64,000 bases of DNA from G965115915 sp965115915 (GTDB lineage: Bacteria > Pseudomonadota > Gammaproteobacteria > Eutrophobiales > Eutrophobiaceae), in assembly GCA_965115915.1 (NCBI GenBank), contig OZ220483.1, positions 1,736,001 through 1,800,000 of the forward strand, given 5' to 3'. The position numbers and the translations under genes were made by a program. This document shows, piece after piece, positions 7,437 to 18,400 of this stretch. The notes beneath the pieces are model-generated. The model did no database searches. It was not told where the DNA came from and worked only from the letters and a program-made list of their open reading frames with translations. Numbering within the stretch: the first letter of the stretch is position 1; each line of letters opens with the position of its first letter.

Positions 7437-8269
7437 GCTGTACCAGCCCCATTTTCATTCAACAGGGCCAACAGGCGCTTGTGCAACAGCGGATTGGCGG
7501 CCAGCACATCACCGCTGTCCAGATGCCGCTCGCCCCCCTGCATGTCCGTCACCATGGCCCCCGCTTCCTGCAACAACAATACCCCCGCGGCGATGTCCCA
7601 CAGCTTGAGCCCGTATTCCCAGAAGCCATCCAAGCGACCGCAGGCCAGCCACGCCAGATCCAGCGCGGCGGCACCGAAGCGGCGGATACCGGCCACCTGC
7701 GGCATACAGACGCCCAATGCACGCAGACAGGGCTGCAACGCGGTATCAACACGCTGACCAAAGGGGAAGCCGGTCCCCAGCACGGCCCCGTGCAGGTGCG
7801 TCTGCCGGCTGACGCGGATGCGGCGATCATTGCAAAAGGCCCCTTCCCCACGACTGCAGACAAACAGTTCCTCGCGCATCGGGTCAAGGATCACACCCAG
7901 TTCCAGTCGTCCCCGACGGCGCAACGCGATGGACACCGCAAACTGCGGCAGACCATGCAGGTAGTTGGTCGTACCGTCCAGCGGATCGATGATCCACTGG
8001 CATTCCGCGTCACGGCCACCGCAAAGCCCGCTCTCCTCACTGAGAACCGCGTGCGAGGGGAAGGCCTTGTGCAGGGTATCGATGATCCGCCTTTCGGCAT
8101 CCTCATCCATCCGGCTCACAAAATCATTCGGGGCCTTCTCGCGCACCTCCCGACGATCCGCGGCATAATCCATGCCACGCAGCAGCGATTCGCCGGCGGC
8201 ACGGGCCGCACGCACCGCTATATTCAACGCGGGGTTCAAGCGAATAACCCACCCAGGCAGGCGGGACAC
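7433..8269 (-). CDS. suhB: SuhB, inositol-1-monophosphatase family protein
   Basis: This 278-residue Mg-dependent phosphatase has both family signatures: WIIDPLDGTTNYLHG (metal-binding Asp residues) and LWDIAAGVLLLQEAG. The core N-terminus NIAVRAARAAGE is typical of SuhB, which hydrolyses inositol phosphates and in E. coli also acts as a ribosomal RNA antitermination factor. The chosen start adds about 14 residues before the usual N-terminus. It lies 3 bp after purM and overlaps trmJ by 4 bp. A suhB–trmJ pair is a common gammaproteobacterial arrangement. Confidence 0.92.
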   Translation of the reverse strand: MSRLPGWVIRLNPALNIAVRAARAAGESLLRGMDYAADRREVREKAPNDFVSRMDEDAERRIIDTLHKAFPSHAVLSEESGLCGGRDAECQWIIDPLDGTTNYLHGLPQFAVSIALRRRGRLELGVILDPMREELFVCSRGEGAFCNDRRIRVSRQTHLHGAVLGTGFPFGQRVDTALQPCLRALGVCMPQVAGIRRFGAAALDLAWLACGRLDGFWEYGLKLWDIAAGVLLLQEAGAMVTDMQGGERHLDSGDVLAANPLLHKRLLALLNENGAGTA

Positions 8270-8272
8270 GAC

Positions 8273-9340
8273 TCAGCAGGCATCATCCAAACCCCGCGCC
8301 GCGCTGCCTGTGTAGCACACACGGGCAACGCCCGTACCCGTCGCAGCGAGCTCGCCACAACGCCAGGCGGACAGCCCGCGCTCCCGCAACACGGCCAGCG
8401 CCGGCTCGGCCTCCGCAGGGCGCACGCACAGCACCATGCCAACCCCGCAGTTGAAGGTACGGTACATCTCCGACCAGGCGATATCCCCTGCCGTGGCGAG
8501 CCACTGGAATATCGGCGGGGGGACCCAGGAATCCAGGTCGATGCGGGCCAGCACACCCGACGGCAGGGTACGCGGGACATTGCCGGACAACCCACCTCCG
8601 GTGATATGGGCCATGGAACGGACACTCACGTGTTCGAGCAGGGCCAGGATATCGTGCACATAAATGCGGGTCGGCTGCAACAGCCAATCCGCGAGGCTGC
8701 GACCCTGCAACATCTGCCCGGCCCAGTCCGGGCTATCCGCCAACACCTGCCGGATCAGCGAATAGCCGTTGGCATGGCAGCCACTGGAGGCGAGCGCCAG
8801 CAACACATCACCGGCACAGGCCGCGCTGCCATCGATTAGCCTGGCTTTTTCCACCACCCCGACACAGAAACCCGCCAGGTCGTAGCAATCCGCCGGATAC
8901 ATCCCCGGCAACTCCGCGGTCTCGCCACCCGCAAGGCCGCAGACGGCCTGCTCACAACCGTCCCGGATACCCTGCAACACCTCGGTCGCGGTCTGCAGAC
9001 ACAAACCGGCGGTGGCATAGTAATCCAGAAAATACAGCGGCCGGGCGCCATACACCAGGACATCATTGACACACATCGCCACCAGATCGATACCGATGCC
9101 GCGATGCCTGCCCAATTCCTGCGCAAGCCTGAGCTTGGTCCCCACCCCGTCACAGCCGGATACCAGCACCGGCCTGCGGTAGCCCAGCGCGGCGACATCG
9201 AACAGCGCGGCAAAGCCGCCGGGGCCGGACAGTTGCCCCGGACGACACGGGTCGGACGCCTCCCAGCCGCGGATGCGCGATACCAGTGCGTCCCCCGCCG
9301 CCACATCCACCCCGGCATCCCTGTAGCTGCGTGGGCTCAT
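8273..9340 (-). CDS. purM: PurM, phosphoribosylformylglycinamidine cyclo-ligase (AIR synthetase)
   Basis: This 355-residue enzyme catalyses step five of purine synthesis, closing FGAM to AIR with ATP. It shows the AIRS signature SGCDGVGTKLRLA, the CVNDVLVYGARPL segment and GGETAELPGMYP. The start at ATG 9340 forms an ATGA overlap with the stop of the upstream MFS/spermidine-synthase gene and begins MSPRSYRDAGVD, which matches the family N-terminus; a longer reading from 9415 would run into that gene. purM usually pairs with purN, which is not next to it here. Confidence 0.94.
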   Translation of the reverse strand: MSPRSYRDAGVDVAAGDALVSRIRGWEASDPCRPGQLSGPGGFAALFDVAALGYRRPVLVSGCDGVGTKLRLAQELGRHRGIGIDLVAMCVNDVLVYGARPLYFLDYYATAGLCLQTATEVLQGIRDGCEQAVCGLAGGETAELPGMYPADCYDLAGFCVGVVEKARLIDGSAACAGDVLLALASSGCHANGYSLIRQVLADSPDWAGQMLQGRSLADWLLQPTRIYVHDILALLEHVSVRSMAHITGGGLSGNVPRTLPSGVLARIDLDSWVPPPIFQWLATAGDIAWSEMYRTFNCGVGMVLCVRPAEAEPALAVLRERGLSAWRCGELAATGTGVARVCYTGSAARGLDDAC

Positions 9341-12300
9341 TCGCCGCCTCGTCCCGCCGGGTAGCCCTCCGGCCGATGCCTGTACAGTGCCAGCGCCATC
9401 GGGATCTCCAGCCATGCCGGGAGTCGCCCCTCACCATAGAAACGCTGCTGGTGGGCCTCCATCAGCGCCACCGCCTCGGCAAAGCGCCGCTGCGCGATAG
9501 CGGCGAGCAGGCGCGACTCGAATACCGCCCGGTTCTCCAGCCGGGTCGGCCACTGCTGCTCCATCAGCAGCTCCGCCGTATGCGCTATCGCATCGCTGTC
9601 ACCTTCGACCAGCGCCGCATACCAGTCCAGCCAGGTCGGCCCGAGCGCGGCCGCCATGCAACTGCCATGCAGCACCCGCAGCAACTCCCGCCCGCGCTGC
9701 ACCGGGACCCAGTTCAGCAACACAGCCAGCAGACGCAGCATCGCGGGACGAAAGACCTCGGCATGGTACGCCGGCCACTGCCCGCAGTCCCGCGCCTGAA
9801 GACCGGTACGCAACACCGAAAGCCACTCCACATCCCGCACGGACTCGTCCTCCAGCGCAGACAGCGGCGCCTCGCCCAGCAGATAAGCGACCCGGTGCCC
9901 GGCCCGCCGCACCGCGGCCGCCACCTGGGACGGGGCCGGCGCGTCATCCTGCGGCACAATGAAGCGCCGCTGCCCCGCCAGCGGCGTCCGCCCCGCATAC
10001 CACCAGTCCACCAGCGGCAGCCAGGCATAGCGGAATTCACTGAGCGTCCCCAGCGACCGGCTCAGATAGCGCGCCCTCAGCGCCCCCAGGTCCAGCAACG
10101 GGAAAAAATCCGAGTTGGCCTGCCGCGAATGATCCAGCAGCCACGGCAACAGCAACTCGCCGTCACCCACAAAACGCCGCCATATCTCCGCCTCGGAACG
10201 GATGCCCGAGCGTTCCAGCAGTTCCCGCAAGGCCGCTGACGGGGCCGCGAACAACTCGGAAGTAACCGTACCCGGCAGCGGCAACGGCTCCCGACTGGCC
10301 GCGATCAGCAGGTCCGCTATCAGCAGGTCCTCCCCCAGCGACAGATAGAACTGCAACTCCGGGAAGTGCTGCCGCAGCGCGTTGACGACCAGCGCCAACA
10401 ACGCCGGATTGAAGTGATACAGATTGATCCACTGCAACAGCAACCCGTCCGCGGCCAGATGCGCCCTCACACGCGCATAGAACTCCGCCGTGAACAGGCT
10501 CGCGGTACCGTTGCTCCACGGATTGGAGGGCTCCGAGATGATGATGTCGTAGCGCCCACCGTGATCGGCAAAGAATATCCGTGCGTCCTCAAAGTGAATG
10601 TGGCTGCGAGGGTCCTCGTAGGCCAGCCGGTTGTGCGGCATGAAGTGCCGGGCCCCCTCATACATCCCCGGCTCTATCTCCACGCTGTCCAGGCGCCGTA
10701 CCCGCCGCGAGGCCGCCAGCACCGTGTGCGTGGTCAGACCCGAGCCAAAACCGATGTTGGCCACCGTCTCCGCCTGCGGATGCAACAGCAACGGCAGCAG
10801 ACCACTCAACAGCATGGTCTCCAGGTCATCCCCGCCCCGAATCGTGGCACCCATCCACAGGCCGGCATCGGTTTTGCCATTGGTCTGTATGAAATGCAGC
10901 AGATCCGCTCCCTCCCTCTCCTGTCCCACCTGCACCGTGGCACTGGGACCATCGCGGTGGTAGAGCAAAACCATATCCTCCTCCCCGCTAACGGCTTCAC
11001 CATAAAACACCCCTGAACTCATGCGCAGCCGGTCCAACTCGGCATGGGACAAACCCAGCGCCAGCACCCCGCAACCCAGCGCCACCGGCGCCACCAGCCG
11101 CCGGCGACCCACACCACCGTGCAAAAACAGCAACAGCCCCAGCAACAAATCCACCACCGCCCCACAAAACAACGCCCAGCCCAGACCCACACCCGGCAAC
11201 AAATGAAACACCGCCAGATACACCCCCAGCAATGAGCCCAGCGTGTTCACCGCGTATATCACCCCCACACTGCGCTCGCCATACCCACGCTGGCGCGCCA
11301 GACACAATGTCAGCAATGGCAACGTCATCCCCGCACACAACGTGGTCGGCAACATCACCGCCAGCACCGTCGCATGGCTCGACAGCAGATACAGCGAATA
11401 GCCCGGGTCCGTGTGCGACAACGCACGCATCAGATACACCATCCAGTCAAAACTGTAGTGGTACAACGGCAGCGTGCACACCGCGCACAGCGCCATCAAC
11501 ACCTGCACCCACGCCGTCACGCGCAGCGGATCGGCGATGCGGTCGGCATAGCGCGCAATCAACAGCCCGCCCAGCGCCAGACCCGTGATAAACGCGCTCA
11601 GCATCAACTCAAAGGCGTGGGTGCTCGCACCCAGCACCAGCGACAGCATCCGGATCCATGCAATCTCGTACACGAAAGAAGCCAAACCCGTGAAAAAGGC
11701 CACACCGCATACCAGCAACGGCAGCCGCCGACCCGCACCCGGCAATGCCGGTACCCGCCACGGCGCCGGCGCACGCAGCGCCATCCGGCGGACCGTCCAC
11801 CACGTCAGCAACGCCACCAGGATATTGATACAGGCCGCCGTCAGGATCGTCCCCGGCAGACCCACCCAGCCGATCAGCACAAAACCCGACAGCAGCACAC
11901 CCACCGCCGCCCCGATGCTGTTGCTGAAGTACAGCAGCGAAATCCCGCGACCCGGACCCACCGAAAACTGCCGCAGCATCCCGTTGCTCATCAGCGGAAA
12001 ACTCATCCCCAACAACACACACTGCGGAAAAATCAGCAGCCCGGCACCGGCCCACTTGTACAACCCCACCCCCAGCGGGTGCCCTATGGCCGGGATCGCC
12101 ACCGTGTAGGAAAACGCCTGAAAGCCCGTGAACAGCGCATGGAAAAACACACCGGCCACGCCGATCACCAGCTCCACCGCCGCGTAGGCCAGCAGCAGGT
12201 TGCGCAAACGCCCCAGCAGGCGCGTGCTCAGCCACGCGCCCAGCGCCAGACCGCCCATGAACAGCCCCAGCACCAGCGCCTGGGCATAAGCGGCACTGCC

Positions 12301-12405
12301 CAGAAACAAACGCAGATAATGTGTCCAGACCGACTCGTAGATCAGCCCGCTCATCCCGGACAGGAAAAAAATCCCATACAGCAGACGGTGACCCCCGATG
12401 ATCAC
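9337..12405 (-). CDS. Fused MFS / spermidine-synthase-like protein, tandem copy 1
   Basis: This 1,022-residue protein has three parts. The first ~440 residues form a multi-pass membrane domain of MFS type starting RLLYGIFFLSGMSGLIYESVWT. Residues ~540–740 form a polyamine-synthase-like Rossmann domain with IGFGSGLTTHTVLA, VEIEPGMYEGA, FEDARIFF and SEPSNPWSNG. A ~280-residue helical C-terminus follows. Such fusions are known as fused MFS/spermidine synthases; whether they make polyamines is unproven, and the acidic aminopropyl-acceptor residues are not evident. The start is GTG 12405, in a GTGA overlap with copy 2. Its last 15 residues differ from copies 2 and 3 and overlap purM by ATGA, so this is the copy with the outer 3' end. 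Confidence 0.85.
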   Translation of the reverse strand: MIIGGHRLLYGIFFLSGMSGLIYESVWTHYLRLFLGSAAYAQALVLGLFMGGLALGAWLSTRLLGRLRNLLLAYAAVELVIGVAGVFFHALFTGFQAFSYTVAIPAIGHPLGVGLYKWAGAGLLIFPQCVLLGMSFPLMSNGMLRQFSVGPGRGISLLYFSNSIGAAVGVLLSGFVLIGWVGLPGTILTAACINILVALLTWWTVRRMALRAPAPWRVPALPGAGRRLPLLVCGVAFFTGLASFVYEIAWIRMLSLVLGASTHAFELMLSAFITGLALGGLLIARYADRIADPLRVTAWVQVLMALCAVCTLPLYHYSFDWMVYLMRALSHTDPGYSLYLLSSHATVLAVMLPTTLCAGMTLPLLTLCLARQRGYGERSVGVIYAVNTLGSLLGVYLAVFHLLPGVGLGWALFCGAVVDLLLGLLLFLHGGVGRRRLVAPVALGCGVLALGLSHAELDRLRMSSGVFYGEAVSGEEDMVLLYHRDGPSATVQVGQEREGADLLHFIQTNGKTDAGLWMGATIRGGDDLETMLLSGLLPLLLHPQAETVANIGFGSGLTTHTVLAASRRVRRLDSVEIEPGMYEGARHFMPHNRLAYEDPRSHIHFEDARIFFADHGGRYDIIISEPSNPWSNGTASLFTAEFYARVRAHLAADGLLLQWINLYHFNPALLALVVNALRQHFPELQFYLSLGEDLLIADLLIAASREPLPLPGTVTSELFAAPSAALRELLERSGIRSEAEIWRRFVGDGELLLPWLLDHSRQANSDFFPLLDLGALRARYLSRSLGTLSEFRYAWLPLVDWWYAGRTPLAGQRRFIVPQDDAPAPSQVAAAVRRAGHRVAYLLGEAPLSALEDESVRDVEWLSVLRTGLQARDCGQWPAYHAEVFRPAMLRLLAVLLNWVPVQRGRELLRVLHGSCMAAALGPTWLDWYAALVEGDSDAIAHTAELLMEQQWPTRLENRAVFESRLLAAIAQRRFAEAVALMEAHQQRFYGEGRLPAWLEIPMALALYRHRPEGYPAGRGGE

Positions 12406-15400
12406 TGTGCGGTACCTGATTGCGTACTTACCCCACCCTGCCCCAACTGCCGGGCATCCGCGTTGCGCGCCTCGGACAGCGCCAGCGCCATCGGGATCTC
12501 CAGCCATGCCGGGAGTCGCCCCTCACCATAGAGACGCTGCTGGTGGGCCTCCATCAGCGCCACCGCCTCGGCAAAGCGGCGCTGCGCGACAGCGGCGAGC
12601 AGGCGCGACTCGAATACCGCCCGGTTCTCCAGCCGGGTCGGCCACTGCTGTTCCATCAACAAGTCCGCCGTGCGTGCTATCGCATCGCTGTCACCCTCGA
12701 CCAGCGCCGCATACCAGTCCAGCCAGGCCGGCCCGAGCGCGGCCGCCATGCAACTGTCACGCAGCACCCGCAGCAACTCCCGACCGCGCTGCACCGGGAC
12801 CCAGTACAGCAGCGTATCCAGCAGATAGCGCATTGCGGGACGAAAGGTATCGACATGGCGTGCCGGCCACTGCCCGCAATCCCGCGCCTGCAGACCCATA
12901 CGCAATACCGAAAGCCACGCCGCGTCCCGCAGGGCCTCGTCCTCCAGCGCAGACAGCGGCACCTCGCCCAGCAGATACGCGACCATGTGCCCGGCCTCTC
13001 GCACCGCGGCCGACATCTGGGGCGGACCCGAGGCATCATCCCGCGGCACAACCAAGCGCCGCTGCCCCGCCAGCGGCGTCCGCCCCGCATACCACCAGTC
13101 CACCAGCGGCAGCCAGGCATAACGGAATTCACTGAGCGTCCTCAGCGACTGCTCCAGATAGCGCGCCCTCAGCGCCCCCAGGTCCAGCAACGGAAAAAAA
13201 TCCGAGTTGGCCTGCCGCGAATGATCCAGCAGCCACGGCAACAGCAACTCGCCGTCACCCACAAAACGCCGCCATATCTCCGCCTCGGAACGGATGTCCG
13301 AGCGCTCCAGCAGCACCTGCAAGGCCGCTGACGGGGCCACGAACAGCCCGGAGGCGACCGTGCCCGGCAGTGGCAACGGCTGCTGACTGGCCGCGATCAG
13401 CAGATCGGCCCCCTGCGACAGATAGCACTGCAACTCCGGAAAGTGTTGCCGCAGCGCGTTGACGACCAGCGCCAACAACGCCGGATCGAAGTGATACAGA
13501 TTGATCCACTGCAACAGCACCCCGTCCGCGGCCAGATGCGCCTTCACACGCGCATAGAACTCCGCCGTGAACAGGCTCGCGGTACCATTGCTCCACGGAT
13601 TGGAGGGCTCCGAGATGATGATGTCGTAGCGCCCACCGTGATCGGCAAAGAATATCCGTGCGTCCTCAAAGTGAATGTGGCTGCGTGGGTCCTCGTAGGC
13701 CAGCCGGTTGTGCGGCATGAAATGCCGCGCCCCCTCATACATCCCGGGCTCTATCTCCACGCTGTCCAGGCGCCGCACCCGCCGCGAGGCCGCCAGCACC
13801 GTGTGCGTGGTCAGACCCGAGCCAAAACCGATGTTGGCCACCGTCTCCGCCTGCGGATGCAACAGCAACGGCAGCAGACCACTCAACAGCATGGTCTCCA
13901 GGTCATCCCCTTCCCGAACCGTGGCACCCATCCACAGACTGGCATCGCTCTTGCCATTGGTCTGTATGAAACGATGCACCTCCGCTCCCTGCCCCTCCTG
14001 TCCCACCTGCACCGTGGCACTGGGGCCATCGCGGTGGTAGAGCAAAACCATATCCTCCTTCCCGCTAACGGCTTCACCATAGAATACCTCTGCACTCATG
14101 CGCAGCCGGTCCAACTCGGCATGGGACAAACCCAGCGCCAGCACCCCGCAACCCAGCGCCACCGGCGCCACCAGCCGCCGGCGACCCACACCGCCGTGCA
14201 AAAACAGCAACAGCCCCAGCAACAAATCCACCACCGCCCCACAAAACAGCGCCCAGCCCAGACCCACACCCGGCAACAAATGAAACACCGCCAGATACAC
14301 CCCCAGCAATGAGCCCAGCGTGTTCACCGCGTATATCACCCCCACACTGCGCTCGCCATACCCACGCTGACGCGCCAGACACAGCGTCAGCAACGGCAAC
14401 GTCATCCCCGCACACAACGTGGTCGGCAACATCACCGCCAGCACCGTCGCATGGCTCGACAACAGATACAGCGAATAGCCCGGGTCCGTGCGCGACAGCG
14501 CACGCATCAGATACACCATCCAGTCAAAACTGTAGTGGTACAACGGCAGCGTGCACACCGCGCACAGCGCCATCAACACCTGCACCCACGCCGTCACGCG
14601 CAGCGGATCCGCGATGCGGTCGGCATAACGTGCGATCAACAGCCCGCCCAGCGCCAGACCCGTGATAAACGCGCTCAGCATCAACTCAAAGGCGTGGGTG
14701 CTCGCACCCAGCACCAGCGACAGCATCCGGATCCACGCAATCTCGTACACGAAAGAGGCCAGGCCCGTGAAAAAGGCCACACCGCATACCAGCAACGGCA
14801 GCCGCCTGCCCGCACCCGGCAACACCGGTACCCGCCACGGCGCCGGCGCACGCAGTGCCATCCGGCGGACCGTCCACCACGTCAGCAACGCCACCAGGAT
14901 ATTGATACAGGCCGCCGTCAGGATCGTCCCCGGCAGACCCACCCAGCCGATCAGCACAAAACCCGACAGCAGCACACCCACCGCCGCCCCGATGCTGTTG
15001 CTGAAGTACAGCAGCGAAATCCCGCGACCCGGACCCACCGAAAACTGCCGCAGCATCCCGTTGCTCATCAGCGGAAAACTCATCCCCAACAACACACACT
15101 GCGGAAAAATCAGCAGCCCGGCACCGGCCCACTTGTACAACCCCACCCCCAGCGGGTGCCCTATGGCCGGGATCGCCACCGTGTAGGAAAACGCCTGAAA
15201 GCCCGTGAACAGCGCATGGAAAAACACACCGGCCACGCCGATCACCAGCTCCACCGCCGCGTAGGCCAGCAGCAGGTTGCGCAAACGCCCCAGCAGGCGC
15301 GTGCTCAGCCACGCGCCCAGCGCCAGACCGCCCATGAACAGCCCCAGCACCAGCGCCTGGGCATAAGCGGCACTGCCCAGAAACAAACGCAGATAATGTG

Positions 15401-15482
15401 TCCAGACCGACTCGTAGATCAGCCCGCTCATCCCGGACAGGAAAAAAATCCCATACAGCAGACGGTGACCCCCGATGATCAC
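12402..15482 (-). CDS. Fused MFS / spermidine-synthase-like protein, tandem copy 2
   Basis: This 1,026-residue protein has the same architecture as its neighbours: MFS-like membrane domain, SAM-type Rossmann domain with IGFGSGLTTHTVLA and SEPSNPWSNG, and a helical C-terminus. The membrane half is almost identical to copy 1; differences gather in the linker just before the Rossmann domain (around FYGEAVSGKED) and in the C-terminal third. Its start, GTG 15482, overlaps the copy 3 stop as GTGA, and its end (ARNADARQLGQGGVSTQSGT) is the same as in copy 3. That end contrasts with copy 1, which marks copies 2 and 3 as sharing the duplicated junction. Confidence 0.85.
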   Translation of the reverse strand: MIIGGHRLLYGIFFLSGMSGLIYESVWTHYLRLFLGSAAYAQALVLGLFMGGLALGAWLSTRLLGRLRNLLLAYAAVELVIGVAGVFFHALFTGFQAFSYTVAIPAIGHPLGVGLYKWAGAGLLIFPQCVLLGMSFPLMSNGMLRQFSVGPGRGISLLYFSNSIGAAVGVLLSGFVLIGWVGLPGTILTAACINILVALLTWWTVRRMALRAPAPWRVPVLPGAGRRLPLLVCGVAFFTGLASFVYEIAWIRMLSLVLGASTHAFELMLSAFITGLALGGLLIARYADRIADPLRVTAWVQVLMALCAVCTLPLYHYSFDWMVYLMRALSRTDPGYSLYLLSSHATVLAVMLPTTLCAGMTLPLLTLCLARQRGYGERSVGVIYAVNTLGSLLGVYLAVFHLLPGVGLGWALFCGAVVDLLLGLLLFLHGGVGRRRLVAPVALGCGVLALGLSHAELDRLRMSAEVFYGEAVSGKEDMVLLYHRDGPSATVQVGQEGQGAEVHRFIQTNGKSDASLWMGATVREGDDLETMLLSGLLPLLLHPQAETVANIGFGSGLTTHTVLAASRRVRRLDSVEIEPGMYEGARHFMPHNRLAYEDPRSHIHFEDARIFFADHGGRYDIIISEPSNPWSNGTASLFTAEFYARVKAHLAADGVLLQWINLYHFDPALLALVVNALRQHFPELQCYLSQGADLLIAASQQPLPLPGTVASGLFVAPSAALQVLLERSDIRSEAEIWRRFVGDGELLLPWLLDHSRQANSDFFPLLDLGALRARYLEQSLRTLSEFRYAWLPLVDWWYAGRTPLAGQRRLVVPRDDASGPPQMSAAVREAGHMVAYLLGEVPLSALEDEALRDAAWLSVLRMGLQARDCGQWPARHVDTFRPAMRYLLDTLLYWVPVQRGRELLRVLRDSCMAAALGPAWLDWYAALVEGDSDAIARTADLLMEQQWPTRLENRAVFESRLLAAVAQRRFAEAVALMEAHQQRLYGEGRLPAWLEIPMALALSEARNADARQLGQGGVSTQSGTAQ

Positions 15483-18400
15483 TGTGCGGTACCTGATTGC
15501 GTACTTACCCCACCCTGCCCCAACTGCCGGGCATCCGCGTTGCGCGCCTCGGACAGTGCCAGCGCCATCGGGATCTCCAACCATGCCGGGAGTCGCCCCT
15601 CACCATAGAGACGCTGCTGGTGGGCCTCCATCAGCGCCACCGCCTCGGCAAAGCGGCGCTGCGCGACAGCGGCGAGCAGGCGCGACTCGAATACCGCCCG
15701 GTTCTCCAGCCGGGTCGGCCACTGCTGCTCCATCAGCAGCTCCGCCGTGTGCGCTATCGCATCGCTGTCACCTTCGACCAGCGCCGCATACCAGTCCAGC
15801 CAGGTCGGCCCGAGCGCGGCCGCCATGCAACTGCCATGCAGCACCCGCAGCAACTCCCGACCGCGCTGCACCGGGACCCAGTACAGCAGCGTATCCAGCA
15901 GATGGCGCATCGCGGGACGAAAGGTATCGACATGGTGCGCCGGCCACTGCCCGCAATCCCGCGCCTGCAGACCCATACGCAATACCGGAAGCCACGCCGC
16001 GTCCCGCAGGGCCTCGTCCTGCAGCGCAGACAGCGGCACCTCGCCCAGCAGATACGCGACCATGTGCCCGGCCTCTCGCACCGCGGCCGACGCCTGGGAC
16101 GGGGCCGGTGCGTCATCCTGCGGCACAACCAGGCGCCGCTGCCCCGCCAGCGGCGTCCGCCCCGCATACCACCAATCCACCAGCGGCAGCCAGGCATAAC
16201 GGAATTCACTGAGCGTCCTCAGCGACTGCTCCAGATAGCGCGCCCTCAGCGCCCCCAGGTCCAGCAACGGAAAAAAATCCGAGTTGGCCTGCCGCGAATG
16301 ATCCAGCAGCCACGGCAACAGCAACTCGCCGTCACCCACAAAACGCCGCCATATCTCCGCCTCGGAACGGATGTCCGAGCGCTCCAGCAGCACCTGCAAG
16401 GCCGCTGACGGGGCCGCGAACAGCCCGGAGGCGACCGTGCCCGGCAGTGGCAACGGCTGCTGACTGGCCGCGATCAGCAGATCGGCCCTCAGCGACAGAT
16501 AGAACTGCAACTCCGGGAAATGCTGCCGCAGCGCGTTGACGACCAGCGCCAACAACGCCGGATCGAAGTGATACAGGTGGATCCACTGCAACAGCACCCC
16601 GTCCGCGGCCAGATGCGCCTTCACACGCGCATAGAACTCCGCCGTGAACAGGCTCGCGGTACCATTGCTCCACGGATTGGAGGGCTCCGAGATGATGATG
16701 TCGTAGCGCCCACCGTGATCGGCAAAGAATATCCGTGCGTCCTCAAAGTGAATGTGGCTGCGTGGGTCCTCGTAGGCCAGCCGGTTGTGCGGCATGAAAT
16801 GCCGCGCCCCCTCATACATCCCCGGTTCTATCTCCACGGTGTCCAGGCGCCGTACCCGCCGCGAGGCCGCCAGCACCGTGTGCGTGGTCAGACCCGAGCC
16901 AAAACCGATGTTGGCCACCGTCTCCGCCTGCGGATGCAACAGCAACGGCAGCAGACCAAGCAGCAGCACGGTCTCCAGGTCACCCCCATCCCGGATCGCG
17001 TCGGCATCCATCGCCAGGCCGGCATCGCTCTTGCCATTGGTCTGTATGAAACGATGCACCTCCACCCCCTCCCCCTGCGTCTGCCCCACCTGCACCGTGG
17101 CACTGGGACCATCGCGGTGGTAGAGCATAACGGTATCCGCCTCCCTCCCACCAACGCCCTTACCATAGAACACCGATGAACTCATGCGCAGCCGGTCCAA
17201 CTCGGCATGGGACAAACCCAGCGCCAGCACCCCGCAACCCAGCGCCACCGGCGCCACCAGCCGCCGGCGCACCACACCGCCGTGCACAAACAGCAACAGC
17301 CCCAGCAACAAATCCACCACCGCCCCACAAAACAGCGCCCAGCCCAGACCCACACCCGGCAACAAATGAAACACCGCCAGATACACCCCCAGCAATGAAC
17401 CCAGCGTGTTCACCGCGTATATCACCCCCACACTGCGCTCCCCATACCCACGCTGGCGCGCCAGACACAATGTCAGCAACGGCAACGTCATCCCCGCACA
17501 CAACGTGGTCGGCAACATCACCGCCAGCACCGTCGCATGGCTCGACAGCAGATACAGCGAATAGCCCGGGTCCGTGCGCGACAGCGCACGCATCAGATAC
17601 ACCATCCAGTCAAAACTGTAGTGGTACAACGGCAGCGTGCACACCGCGCACAGCGCCATCAGCACCTGCACCCACGCCGTCACGCGCAGCGGATCGGCGA
17701 TGCGGTCGGCGTAGCGCGCAATCAACAGCCCGCCCAGCGCCAGACCCGTGATAAACGCGCTCAGCATCAACTCAAAGGCGTGGGTGCTCGCACCCAGCAC
17801 CAGCGACAGCATCCGGATCCACGCAATCTCGTACACGAAAGAGGCCAGGCCCGTGAAAAAGGCCACACCGCATACCAGCAACGGCAGCCGCCGACCCGCA
17901 CCCGGCAACGCCGGTACCCGCCACGGCGCCGGCGCACGCAGTGCCATCCGGCGCACCGTCCACCACGTCAGCAACGCCACCAGGATATTGATACAGGCCG
18001 CCGTCAGGATCGTCCCCGGCAGACCCACCCAGCCGATCAGCACAAAACCCGACAGCAGCACACCCACCGCCGCCCCGATGCTGTTGCTGAAGTACAGCAG
18101 CGAAATCCCGCGACCCGGACCCACCGAAAACTGCCGCAGCATCCCGTTGCTCATCAGCGGAAAACTCATCCCCAACAACACACACTGCGGAAAAATCAGC
18201 AGCCCGGCACCGGCCCACTTGTACAACCCCACCCCCAGCGGGTGCCCTATGGCCGGGATCGCCACCGTGTAGGAAAACGCCTGAAAGGCCGTGAACAACT
18301 CATGGAAAAACACACCGGCCACGCCGATCACCAGCTCCACCGCCGCGTAGGCCAGCAGCAGGTTGCGCAAACGCCCCAGCAGGCGCGTGCTCAGCCACGC

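Noticed and set aside
7418..8839. 473-codon plus-strand frame across suhB and purM
   Set aside because: It is antisense to two well-supported enzymes, has no family features and a composition typical of a shadow frame.
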